Assembly (NCBI GenBank): GCA_963210315.1
Contig: OY723252.1
Location: 1,240,001-1,304,000 of the forward strand
Length of the DNA: 64,000 nt
Source: Rhynchopus euleeides
Lineage: Eukaryota; Euglenozoa; Diplonemea; Diplonemida; Diplonemidae
Direction: 5' to 3'
In this document: piece by piece, positions 30,141 through 40,304 of the stretch
Numbering within the stretch: the stretch's first letter is position 1
How the letters are laid out: each line of letters starts with the position of its first letter
Notes under the pieces: generated by a model
The model's input: the letters and a program-made list of their open reading frames with translations, nothing else
What the model was told of the DNA's origin: nothing
The model's database searches: none
Translations under genes and position numbers: made by a program

Positions 30141-33100
30141 TCATATCGTGACAATCTTCGTGTTTGTGTGCCTGAGATAATCTTGTATTGTCATCCCGGG
30201 GGGCAGGGCGGACGATTGGGACGACCCGGCTGTTGCGACCGGTTCTATCCAAACGTGGAACGAAGAGTCGGGGGAGGAGAACTGCCGCGCATAGGGCGTT
30301 GGCATGAAGTCGGACGCAGAGGAGCTGCTGAGGCCCATGGTGGGCTGCAGCGGGTTGGTCCCCGGGCGGTGCGGTGGGACGTATGTCCCATCGCGGGGCG
30401 ACACGAGATGGCGTGGATGCATCGGCGTGGTGTGGCTCCGGCTCGCAACCGCCCCCGCGCCACCCCCCTCCAGCGTCTCCTGCTCGCGGGCTGCGCGCAG
30501 GCGCTTGACCCGCTGCCTCGCGAGGAAGCCTCGGATGATCGACTGGCACCGCAGCAGCAGCAGCAGGTCGAGATGCGACTTCTTCCGCACGCTCTGCCCT
30601 GCAACCAGAGCCTGGCTCTTCTGCTCGTCCTTCTCCAGGCGCCGCAGGATCTCCGGGGGCAGGTCCCTGCCGTAGAACCGTTTGAACAGCTTCGGGATGA
30701 GCTCTGTCTCAGGGATCAGGCCTGTCGATGGTTCGTATTCGAGGTCCAGCGGGGCGACGTGGCGGTCGACCTGCTTGTGTGTCGCAGTCTCCGGCAGGCC
30801 AAGTGGGGGTCCCAGTGCCTTGAGGTATGCAGGGAGATCGTCGATGTGCACGCCTTCAACGACGAGGAGGTGGCGGGAGCCGTCGTGTGGGGGTGCGGTT
30901 TCGACTCGCCGGAACTGGTTCCAAGTGTCGGTCATGTGCTCAACATAATCATCGCTGCAGAGGTTGTCATCGTTGGACTGGGAGAAGGCGTCGAGGATGA
31001 CAGCGATGAAGAGGTTGAGCAGGACGTACATCCCACTGAGGGTGAAGGAGCAGAAGTAGATGACAGCGATGAGGGGGCGCCCGCATTCGTCGAGGTGTGG
31101 GTCGCAGTCGTGCGGGGGTGCCACAGAGGCCTCCTTGAGGACGGCCTGCCACGCCTCCCCGGTGGTCATGCGCAGCAGCAGGAGCAGCGAGAAGCCGAAG
31201 TTTTCGAAGTTGGCGTAGGGCCCCATCGCGTCGTCCTCCCCGCCACGCTTCAGACGTGCAAACAGCTTCACACCCAGCACGGCGTAGACGAAGAACATGA
31301 GGAAGAGGATGCCTGCAACGTTCATCATCGAGGGCAGCGACAGGAGGAGCGTCCGCAGGATCCGCTTGATCCCCTTCGCCTTCTTCACCATGCGCAGCAG
31401 ACGTGCCAGACGCAGGATGCGGAAGATCGAGACAACGGCACCTGCATGGATGACGTTCTCCAGGATGACCCCCAGGGTGGAAAGGCAGACAATGGTGAAG
31501 TCGAACCTGTTCCACACCTCTGCGAAGTATAGCCTGGGACGCAGGGCGACAAGCTTGATTATCGCCTCGGCCAGGAAGATCCCGTAGAAGACGTGGTTCG
31601 CAATGCCAAGGAATTCGTTGTACCACTCGCTGGAGGGGTAGTGCTCGGTGGCCATCAGGACCACGTTGAGGACGATGCACGTTGTGATGAAGATGTCAAA
31701 GGCTGTCGATTCAACCTGCCTGTGGAGCCAGGATTTATACCCCGATTCACGTAGCTTACGCCGCTCTTCGATGATGTTCAACATACGCCTGTGGTTGTCA
31801 ACCCAGCGTTGCTGCCCTGCATCGAGAAAGATACCACCAGCGCTCGATGCCTTCTCCTTCTCCTGATAGTATGTGTCGATCAGGACGCCGATGAACATGT
31901 TGATGATGAAGAAGGCGCCGAACACAATGAAGATCAAGAAGTAGAGTGACATCCATCTGTTGTTGTTGGTGACAGGCGCCTCGTCGTGGCTGATGGAGTC
32001 GATCCCCAGGTTCATCACATCGACCCAGCCCTCAAGCGAGGCCATCTCGAACAGGTTGAGGAAGGCGGCAGGGAGGTGGTCGAAGTGTGAGTCGTAGTTC
32101 ATCCAGCGGCACGGCACATCCCCGGGGCCAGAGCACCTTGTGATGTTCTCGCAGTCGAGCCGCTTCGTGATGCCCAGCTCCTCCTCCATGTCCCCAAAGG
32201 AGTTCAGCGAGCAGCGGTAGAACTTCCCGGAGAAGATCTGCACACCCATGATGCCGAAGATGATCCATACCAACAGGGAGATGAGGAGCACGTTCATCAG
32301 TGGTCCGAAACTCTTGAAAAGCGCCTGGACAACAACTTTCATCCCTTCGGATTTGTTGATGAAGCGGAGGGGGCGCAGTGTGCGCATGATCTTGATGAAC
32401 TCGAGGGAGTTGCCCCCCGGGATGATGAGGGACAGCAGCGACACGCACACGATGCAGAAGTCCAGCACGTTCCACCCCTCGGAGCGGAGGTAGCTGGTGG
32501 GGTGCAGCACAAACCCCATCCCCACCACCTTCACGACACACTCCAGCAGGAACACCCACACCATCACGAAGTTGATCTGGTGCAGCAGGCGCTCTGTCGG
32601 GTGGTCCTCTGGGCGGAGCGGGCTCTCCAGCGCAAGCGTCGCCGTCGACACAAGGATGCACGCCAGCACCAGGAGCTCGAATGCGGTTGTCTGGAACAGC
32701 CACAGGAGCTTCAGGCGCAACGGGTTTGTCGGGCTCAAAAACAGAAGCGCCCTCTCGCTGTCCATGAGCGCCTTCAGCCACGGGGGAGCGCATGCTTCAA
32801 ATCTGCCTACAGGCTGCGCCTTCGGCACATGTGCTTCGTAAGCGTGCCCCCGCTGCAGCACGTCATGTGGATTGGCCACGGGGCTCATTGGCGACGCCAC
32901 TTCAGGGCTGAAGGTCACGGTGCGCCCACCCAGCTGCTGCCAGTCGGCTGTCGGGCTGGTGATGGGCGTCGGGCCTCCGATTGGATCGGCAAGCTTGAGC
33001 TGCTGCATCTCCTGGGTGTCTGTTGGGCTGGCGGGGGTGTCTTTTGCGTTGTCGTCTCCGTTCTCAGAGGGCTGGGTGTCGCTGGAGGCGGAGTCCTTCA

Positions 33101-35363
33101 TCTCCCTGCTGTTCAGCAGCACGGCGATGAAGAGGTTGAGCATCATGTAGTTCCCCAGCATGTAGTACAGCACGAAGTAGATGCTGACCCAGTCCCCCGC
33201 CGCGCGCATCCCGTTGTACATTATCTTGTTCCAGTCCTCCCCAGTCAGGATCTGGAAGGTGGTGATCAGGCTTGCCCCGAGGTCGTCGTAATTGGACCGT
33301 GGGACACCGCCACAGCCACGCCCGGTGCCACGCTCGGCGTCGGAGAGGCGGTCGTCAGTGGGATCGAAGCCCTCGTCGAGGTGGCAGAAGTTGCCGCCGA
33401 AGAGCTGCATCCCCAGCAGGGCGACGATGAAGACGACCATCATCAGCAGCGACGTCAGCACCGCAGCGCCCTTCATCGACGACAGCAGGATCCCGATCCA
33501 CCGCTGCAGCAGCGGCACCTGCTTTGCGAGACGCAGCACTCGCAGCGCGCGGAATGTCCGGAAGACAGACACGCTGTCGACCACCCCGAACAGCCCCACG
33601 ACAGACAGCGCCGACACGATGAAGTCAAATATGTTGAACTTATCCGCAATGTAACCCCGGGGGCCGAGGGCCACGATCTTCATCACCGCCTCCAGGGCGA
33701 AGAACACGGTGAAGACAACATTCAGCACCTCGAGGACGTCTGTCATCTCCTGCGGCTGCCCGTGGTGCTCGATCCCGAGGGCGATGGTGTTCAGCATGAT
33801 CACGGCCATCACAGAACGCGAGAATGCAAGGTTGACCCCAGGCATGCGCGTGTCCTCCCCTGTCGGCTCGACCACCTGATACAGGAAATCACGCAGAGCC
33901 CCGCGCTGCTCAGGGAGACACAGCTCTGAAGAGGAGGGGCTCTTGGCCATGCAGGACCCGCAGAGGCCACCGAAGAACTTGCGGAGTGTGCGTCGGAATC
34001 CAACCTGGCCCTGTGCACCGCCTTTTGCCAGGACAGCCCCGACTGTGGAAGCATGGGTGTCCGCGTAATGGAGAAACTCTTCGAGGCTGACCGTGCCTCC
34101 CCCGTCTTTATCCATCTCGCTGAAGACCCTGTCGAGCTCCTCGTCAGTCGGAGGTTCGCCGTTGAGCTTCGTGAGGAGCCTCTGGACCTCATCTCTGTCG
34201 AGCTCGCCCCCGCCGTCTTTATCGATGGCACGGAAGGCGTCTGCCTTCTGCTCATACTGTTTCATCTCAAAGGCCTCGGTGATGATGACGATGGTCAGGT
34301 TGAGGATGAAAAACGACCCCGCGATCACCAAAATGACCCAGAAGAAGGACGCGAAGTAGGTTGTTGCATCCATCGTCTCATACATCGAGTCGGTCCACCC
34401 CTCGAGGGTGAGGGCGACGAACAGCGTGAGGGACGCCACACCGATGTTGTCGAACGACAGGAGCCCGCCCTCCGGGTTCCCGCCGTACCGCACGCAAACC
34501 TCCCCCCAGTCGCAGGGGTGCCCCCCGATGTGGAAGTGGGATGCGTTTGTGCACACGCGTGTGCTCTGCGTTAGGATGTAGAGGGACTCGTTCCCCGTCT
34601 GCAGGACAGCCTGGTGGCTCTCCTCGGTGACGCAGTGGAGCGAGAGCAGGCCCCTCCACTGCTGCACAGAGATGATGCCCATGATGAGGAGGAAGAAGCA
34701 GTACAGCACAAACACGTCTCCGAGGTTCGGCAGGCTCGCGAGGATGGACTGGATGAGGATGCGCACCGCTGGGAAGGCCTGCACCGCCTTCAGGGGGCGC
34801 AGGAGTCGGAAGGCCCTCAGCCCGGTCAGGGCGGGGCCTGACACGTCGAACAGCACGTCCATCGCAAAGGCGATCACACCGGAGATCACAATCAGACCGT
34901 CCATCACATTCCACGAGTCACGCAGGTATGAGTCGTGGCGGGAGAGGAGGCCCAGCCCGATGACCTTCAGCACCATCTCCACGACGAATAGGTTTGTGAA
35001 GATGTAGTCGGCCATGTGTGTGAACTTGCAGCGCCGGGTCTCGCAGTCCTTATCTGTGGGGTCCTCCATCGCGAGAGTGACGCAGTTTGCGGTGATGATG
35101 ACAAGCCAGAACCTCTCGAACCAGGGGTTCAGCAACACACGCATGCGTATGGTATTGCGGAAACCATGGCCCCACTCATAGACAAACTGCGTGATGACGC
35201 TTGTCGCCTCGCTGCTTGCGTCATCGTCTTCCGCAGAGCGATTCACATCGTAAGGGTCGTACACCGGCAGCTGTTCTGCCAAGGCCACAGAGTCAACCCT
35301 CGAACTCAGCTCGTTGTGGAGCAAACTCTCTTGTGAGGGCGGCACATACTCCCCACTCGTCAT
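30141..35363 (-). CDS. Four-domain voltage-gated calcium channel alpha-1 subunit
   Basis: 1740 residues in one uninterrupted frame from the ATG at 35363. Four six-helix domains each have an Arg/Lys-rich S4 (about 182-206, 598-622, 988-1012, 1311-1340) and a pore loop. The selectivity residues are E321 (TLEGW), E709 (TGEDW), E1111 (SLEGW) and E1403 (TGEAW), the EEEE ring of calcium channels. Between domains I and II lie two canonical EF-hand loops, DKDGGGELDRDE (381-392) and DKDGGGTVSLEE (418-429). The C-terminal region has an IQ-like motif (CQSIIRGFLARQRVKR). It would sit in the plasma or flagellar membrane and conduct calcium on depolarisation. The I-II EF-hand pair suggests direct calcium feedback. 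The length is close to animal Cav1/2. No introns are seen. Confidence 0.95.
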   Translation of the reverse strand: MTSGEYVPPSQESLLHNELSSRVDSVALAEQLPVYDPYDVNRSAEDDDASSEATSVITQFVYEWGHGFRNTIRMRVLLNPWFERFWLVIITANCVTLAMEDPTDKDCETRRCKFTHMADYIFTNLFVVEMVLKVIGLGLLSRHDSYLRDSWNVMDGLIVISGVIAFAMDVLFDVSGPALTGLRAFRLLRPLKAVQAFPAVRILIQSILASLPNLGDVFVLYCFFLLIMGIISVQQWRGLLSLHCVTEESHQAVLQTGNESLYILTQSTRVCTNASHFHIGGHPCDWGEVCVRYGGNPEGGLLSFDNIGVASLTLFVALTLEGWTDSMYETMDATTYFASFFWVILVIAGSFFILNLTIVIITEAFEMKQYEQKADAFRAIDKDGGGELDRDEVQRLLTKLNGEPPTDEELDRVFSEMDKDGGGTVSLEEFLHYADTHASTVGAVLAKGGAQGQVGFRRTLRKFFGGLCGSCMAKSPSSSELCLPEQRGALRDFLYQVVEPTGEDTRMPGVNLAFSRSVMAVIMLNTIALGIEHHGQPQEMTDVLEVLNVVFTVFFALEAVMKIVALGPRGYIADKFNIFDFIVSALSVVGLFGVVDSVSVFRTFRALRVLRLAKQVPLLQRWIGILLSSMKGAAVLTSLLMMVVFIVALLGMQLFGGNFCHLDEGFDPTDDRLSDAERGTGRGCGGVPRSNYDDLGASLITTFQILTGEDWNKIMYNGMRAAGDWVSIYFVLYYMLGNYMMLNLFIAVLLNSREMKDSASSDTQPSENGDDNAKDTPASPTDTQEMQQLKLADPIGGPTPITSPTADWQQLGGRTVTFSPEVASPMSPVANPHDVLQRGHAYEAHVPKAQPVGRFEACAPPWLKALMDSERALLFLSPTNPLRLKLLWLFQTTAFELLVLACILVSTATLALESPLRPEDHPTERLLHQINFVMVWVFLLECVVKVVGMGFVLHPTSYLRSEGWNVLDFCIVCVSLLSLIIPGGNSLEFIKIMRTLRPLRFINKSEGMKVVVQALFKSFGPLMNVLLISLLVWIIFGIMGVQIFSGKFYRCSLNSFGDMEEELGITKRLDCENITRCSGPGDVPCRWMNYDSHFDHLPAAFLNLFEMASLEGWVDVMNLGIDSISHDEAPVTNNNRWMSLYFLIFIVFGAFFIINMFIGVLIDTYYQEKEKASSAGGIFLDAGQQRWVDNHRRMLNIIEERRKLRESGYKSWLHRQVESTAFDIFITTCIVLNVVLMATEHYPSSEWYNEFLGIANHVFYGIFLAEAIIKLVALRPRLYFAEVWNRFDFTIVCLSTLGVILENVIHAGAVVSIFRILRLARLLRMVKKAKGIKRILRTLLLSLPSMMNVAGILFLMFFVYAVLGVKLFARLKRGGEDDAMGPYANFENFGFSLLLLLRMTTGEAWQAVLKEASVAPPHDCDPHLDECGRPLIAVIYFCSFTLSGMYVLLNLFIAVILDAFSQSNDDNLCSDDYVEHMTDTWNQFRRVETAPPHDGSRHLLVVEGVHIDDLPAYLKALGPPLGLPETATHKQVDRHVAPLDLEYEPSTGLIPETELIPKLFKRFYGRDLPPEILRRLEKDEQKSQALVAGQSVRKKSHLDLLLLLRCQSIIRGFLARQRVKRLRAAREQETLEGGGAGAVASRSHTTPMHPRHLVSPRDGTYVPPHRPGTNPLQPTMGLSSSSASDFMPTPYARQFSSPDSSFHVWIEPVATAGSSQSSALPPGMTIQDYLRHTNTKIVTI

Positions 35364-35381
35364 CTTGTTAACGACATCAAT

Positions 35382-35460
35382 CTGAACGCAAAGACTGGCC
35401 GACACAAGAAATGCGCGATAGTTCGAGGTGGGGGTGGGGGTGGGTGGGGGATAGGAGTGG
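35382..35460 (-). promoter_or_regulatory. Pyrimidine tract and CAG before the channel start
   Basis: On the minus strand a C-rich stretch (about 35430-35460) and TCTTTGCGTTCAG end 18 bases before the ATG. This looks like a 3' splice acceptor, either for a 5' intron or for a spliced leader. Which applies cannot be told from sequence. Confidence 0.4.
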
Positions 35461-35518
35461 TGTCAGCGCCTAGGAAGAGGTGTGGTGGAATATTGCAAAC
35501 TTGCACAATAGGAGCGGG

Positions 35519-35605
35519 GTGGGGGTGTGCTGAAATGGAGTAATAGGAAGCACAAGGACGATCTCCCTTCACTCGTTGTGCGGGTTGTGTCTGATATCCA
35601 GTGGT
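35519..35605 (+). repeat. SINE-like repeat upstream of the channel gene
   Basis: Near-consensus copy of the dispersed repeat (GATCTCCCTTCACTCGTTGT). With the copy at 29847-29935 it brackets the channel gene in the same orientation. Confidence 0.6.
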
Positions 35606-37728
35606 TCATCCGGTCTGTGCTGTGTTGTTGCGGCAGTGCACACGTGGCAATATAGGCTGTTCGTTCATCAACAGCTCAGCAACATGTGTGGAGGATTAGC
35701 TTCGTCTTGTGTGTACCTTAAGGTGGGGTGTGCAAGCGTCGTACTTCGCATGATGCAAATGATGGGGGATGAGGATGGGAGTGGGGAGTGGGGAGGGGGG
35801 GGGGGGAGTGCATGAACTTACCACTGTCTTTTCCACAAGGATATCAAGGCTGCACTTTCAAAGTCCTGCCAAGGACAACACCTCATATGAGTGGGTGCTT
35901 CTGATATCTTGTTTGTCATCAAGCGACCTCACTTGAGACTTAAAACTTCACAGAATTGCCACATCTGTCCGACGGGTGGGGGTTGGGTCTGAGCGGCAGT
36001 GCTCGCGAAAGAAGGGGCTTGGGATGAGGTCGCAGGCGGCATCCCCTTCTGGAGACACCAATCTACACTATGAACCGCTAGCTGATGCTGGAGCTTTCGG
36101 GAGCCTCTGCGAGTGGGTGGCCACGTTTTCTTTAGTGGACGCATCCAAAAGGAAATAAAGAAATAAAGAACCCGAAAAGAGGTCGAGGCACCCGCTCCAC
36201 ACCAGCATCTTGGGGCTGGGGGTTCACAGTTCACACAGGTGAGTATCAGTCCTCTGTGAGGCGCTTATCCTGAAGACGTTCCAGTTCCCCGGTCGGTCTC
36301 CAGAAACTTGGGCCGCGTCTGGCGCTGTATCGCCTCGGCGGGGCTGTCGTCCCTTACAGTCTTCTCTGTACGAGGTCATCCACAGGCTGCACACCTGCCC
36401 CGCGGCTGTGTGGCAGTCTTCGCGGAGTGCAATGCGAAGGTCTGACGTGGTGTGACTATTTAGACTCCAGGTGTCTCCACCCTTCCTGGTCTGGGGAGCC
36501 TCGGTACCCAAGCCGTTTTAGGTCATGCTCTGGACCACGGCCGTGCTAGACTCCTGGTGCAGGCACCCGTCATGGTCCGGGGACAACCCCCCCAGGCAGT
36601 TTTACGTCTTACCCAGGACCTTTTTTTTCCCTCTTGTGTCCCATGCAGGCACGTAGCTTGAAATTGGATTTTCAGATTTTTGCTGGTTCTGCTAGTCTGG
36701 GGTATTTTCCGGCGCTTCGCCCAAAATCTTGTCCTGACCGAGCACCTGGTTCTCCGGAGCGCGTCCGAAGGCACGGTGTAGACAGCGCCACAGTGGGTCT
36801 TCGCTACGGTGCCGAAACGGTGTGTTGGCGCATTTCTTTGACGAAAACTTGACGGTAGCGAAGAACCCCATAGGTAGCGAAGATACATATAGGTAGCGAA
36901 GAACCCCACGCATAATGACAAGCACAAGCCACATGGGGGTCTGGGGGGCGGAGCCCCCCAGCCGCCGGAGGCCACGGTAGTGAACATCTGTTCCTTCCGG
37001 GCTGAACACGGTGTGGATCTCTCCGACATCAGGTCGGAACCCAGTCCTGCACGGGAAGCAGTCATCGGGAGCCGAAATCCTCGTGGTTCGGGCCTGCTGC
37101 AGGGCCTGGTGTGAGGGAAAACCCCCCCCACCAAAAAAATTCTGGGGTTTCCCGGATTTATACCCCCCCCCCCCAGACCAGCAACATAGGCAACTGCTGG
37201 TCTCGAGACCAGCTGGACCCCCCAAGCTACATGCCTGGTCCCATGCCTTGTTTGCAGTGATCGCATTGTTGGCCATCCTTGCTGTAGTTTGGCATGCCGC
37301 CCTTCCCACCTTCCCCCACCCTCTCCCCGGCGGTTTTCTTCCCCGTTCAACTTGCACGCAGAAACAAACTGCAAAGCCTTCCTGCAGGGTGTGGCGGTGT
37401 GTGCAGTGGGTGACGGTGTGGATGGGGATCAAAGACAGAGTCCCTCAAAGTGGTGCTCAGGAAGTCGCTCCTTCATGGGATGGGGTTGTGGCGGGGTTGG
37501 GGGAAGAGCCTCGTGTTTTGTTCTCTCTGCTCGGAACGACTTTGCGAGTGGGTCAGGGGTCTGGGGAAGATGCTGGGCTGTTGTGACGGGCACAACACGC
37601 AACCCACCCTACCCACACCCGACCCCCTCACTGCTTCTGGAATGGAATACTCAGGTCGGATCACGGCTTTTGGAATGCACTCAGTTGCCCTGCACGAATG
37701 CAGGGAACAGGGTGACGAGACACTGCGC
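35606..37728. other. No gene seen
   Basis: No convincing frame. It includes three short direct repeats of ATAGGTAGCGAAGA around 36855-36905 and a minus-strand GC palindrome at 36932-36993. Confidence 0.5.
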
Positions 37729-38883
37729 TCAGGGTGAAACGGAAGACACAGCACACACAGAGACTGAAGTGTTGTTGTTCGTTGGTGTGAAGACCCACCT
37801 CCCGCAGAGGCTGAGTGCAACACCCTCACCCACTGAGTCCACCTTCCCCAGACACTCTCCAGTGCTGAGGCGGTGCAGTGTGGTGCTGGGCCAGCCTTTC
37901 ACTGCAACAACATCACCTGGCTGTGACACAGCAAGTGAGAAGGAACGGTGGTCCAGTTGCACAGTCCGCAGGCAGCTGAGGGAGGTTGTGCACCACAACT
38001 TGAATGATTTGTCCCAAGAGCACGACACCAGGTGCTGCTCGTCCTGAGTCAGGGCGATGCCGGTCACCCAATAAGTGTGCCCATCCAGGGTGTGTGTGTG
38101 TGTGAGGGTGCTGATGTCCCACACACGGATGCTCTTGTCCATTGATCCGCTGAACATCCTCGTGCCCGACACAGCAATGCTGTAAACAGGCATGCTGTGA
38201 ACCTCCAGCACTGTGGCGCTCGGTGTGCCCTTCAAGTCCCACACACGCACTTTCCCTTTGAAGTCTCCCGACACCAGACGTCCGCAGTGTGTCCACGCTG
38301 CACTGTACACCGGGATGTTGAGGTCCACGCTGTGGTCCAGCATGCACACCACCTCCCAAGTTGAAGTCAACCACACGCAGATGATGCCGTCATAAGAGCA
38401 CGTTGCCAACCACGTCCCACAGACAGAGAACGCTGTGCGACAAATAATATTGTTGCCGTGTGTTAAGTCCGCCACCACAGCAGCGGTGCTGGTGTCAAAC
38501 ACAGTGATGTGTCCTTTGTCGGAACCCACAGCACACAGCATCCCACACCTCGACAGTGTGATGCGGCGTATCTTGCCGCCACGGGTCGATGAGTAGACTG
38601 CGGGAGCCTTGACGATGGGCCAGCGTGGGACGAGCTGGACAGCACCCCCGTCCTCCAGACCCGTGTCGGCAACACGCTGTGCATCGTCCAGCTCCTCCTC
38701 ACACCCTTCGATGTGTGCTGCGACGTTTTCGGCCTCACGGACTGCGTTGATAGAACCCGGGAACATCTCGTTGAGCGCAGCCGCCTTCAGCCCGACCACG
38801 GTCCCGCCTTCCGGAACACCAACGACACAGCTGTCACCGATCCCGCTGTGACGCACAGTCACATCCACGGTGGGGCCATCCAT
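37729..38883 (-). CDS. Ubiquitin-like N-terminus plus seven-blade WD40 protein
   Basis: 384 residues from the ATG at 38883. The frame continues 35 codons further up, but CTCCTCCCAACC and a run to CACCACAG just before this ATG look like a splice acceptor, which decides the start. Residues about 5-85 form a probable beta-grasp fold ending in EEELDDAQRVADTGLEDGG, close to the ubiquitin-type turn before the last strand. Residues 100-384 carry seven WD repeats, with clear GKVRVWDL, KSIRVWDI and KSFKLWC blade ends. Such proteins act as scaffolds. The ubiquitin-like part suggests a link to proteasome, SUMO or ubiquitin factors, but no partner can be named. Frame intact. Confidence 0.85.
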   Translation of the reverse strand: MDGPTVDVTVRHSGIGDSCVVGVPEGGTVVGLKAAALNEMFPGSINAVREAENVAAHIEGCEEELDDAQRVADTGLEDGGAVQLVPRWPIVKAPAVYSSTRGGKIRRITLSRCGMLCAVGSDKGHITVFDTSTAAVVADLTHGNNIICRTAFSVCGTWLATCSYDGIICVWLTSTWEVVCMLDHSVDLNIPVYSAAWTHCGRLVSGDFKGKVRVWDLKGTPSATVLEVHSMPVYSIAVSGTRMFSGSMDKSIRVWDISTLTHTHTLDGHTYWVTGIALTQDEQHLVSCSWDKSFKLWCTTSLSCLRTVQLDHRSFSLAVSQPGDVVAVKGWPSTTLHRLSTGECLGKVDSVGEGVALSLCGRWVFTPTNNNTSVSVCAVSSVSP

Positions 38884-38983
38884 CCCTGTGGTGGGGGTGG
38901 TTGGGAGGAGGTGAGGTGTCGAGATGGTTGCAATTGATTTTGTTATCCTCATCCACATCCCATCCATTATCAACACTCCAATC

Positions 38984-40300
38984 AACACTCAAGATCCTTG
39001 TAAGTCCCCACACAGTTGGGCTGCGGAAGAACTATCAGAAGGCAACCTCTCCTCCCCAGCCACAACAGCTCTGATGACACTCCAACTGCACTGTCAGGTT
39101 GACGCTTCCCCACACGGAAACACACACGGAACCTGTTCCTTGCATTGGTGCTGCCATACTCTTGCTGCTGGGTTCGACACCTGCGGGCTCTGTGGGGTTG
39201 GTGGCGAGCACCTTCTCCACGACTGGGCCCCCCTCCGCCGCGATGCCCCCCTCCAGGGACCGACCCACAGCACCCGGGGTCGCAGGCGATTGCACCGGGC
39301 AGGCCGTGACGCGACGCCGCTTCGACGCGCTCTGTGGGGAGTGCCCGGCTCCGCTGCGGGGGGCGTCACGCACCTCCCCTTCTTCCCGCCCCTCGCAGAC
39401 ATGGTGACGGGAGGAGGCTGTGTGGGTGGTGGTGTGCGCGTGGGGTGGCGTGATGAAGGAAGTCCGACTCGCCAACCTGGCCAATTCAGCCAGTGGGGTA
39501 TCTGCCGGGAACACAGAAACGCTCAGAACACCAAGGGAAACTTCTTCAGAATCCCCCGAAGCGGGGCAAAGCCCCTTCACTGAAGTGCTCAGTAAGTAAG
39601 GTGGCGTGGGGTGGGGGGGGAATCTTGCTCGGTCAGAGGATGCAAAGGGGATAGGGGGAGGGGGGGGTCAGGTCATCCAGTTCTGCTTGTTGGATCAGTT
39701 CACGTGCGGAGGGGCTGGAGCGGGGAACAAAGAGACACACAAGGAGGCATTGGGGGAAGGCACGACAGGTCACTGCTCCGCATCATAATTGTGCTCGGGA
39801 GCACGACAGGTCAGATCGCCCGTCCTTCCTCGACCTCACGACTCCCTACGCACCCACTGTGCTCCAACGAGCTGTGGTGTGTGCAGTCACCGCGTCATGC
39901 TACTTCGGTGGAAGATAACACATGAGAGGCCTTGATGAGTCCCTTCACCTGGCCAGAATCCACCCCCCAAGGCTCTCAGAGGGGCCCGGCCCATGGTGAA
40001 AAAAGTCAAAAAATAGATTTCCCATTGGGTGACACTTGGTTTTTCATGTTTTTGTACCTAGGGTACCCCGGGAGAATGTCACCCCCCCCCCCCCGGCCTC
40101 CAGGGGGGGGTGACATTCTCCAACGGTAGGCCTGTATGGTGGGGGGGGGGGGGGGGGGTGACATTCTCCAACGGTACTTGCCTTTCGGGAAGAGGGGGTT
40201 TTTTCACTGGGGGTGCTGGGTGACGTTGCTGTGCGAAGCCTTGCGTTTCCCGCATTAACTGGGCAAACGAGCCTCCTGTGTCCCTCACAACCCGAAGAGG
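38984..40300. other. No gene seen
   Basis: A 219-codon plus-strand frame (38924-39583) and its antisense have no domain pattern. Around 40075-40170 the phrase GAATGTCACC with C or G runs occurs in both orientations, an inverted pair also seen at 49798-49845. Confidence 0.45.
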
Positions 40301-40304
40301 GGGG

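Noticed and set aside
30126-35336. Plus-strand frames up to 475 codons opposite the calcium channel
   Set aside because: Antisense of a GC-rich gene; no domains, while the minus strand gives a full channel.
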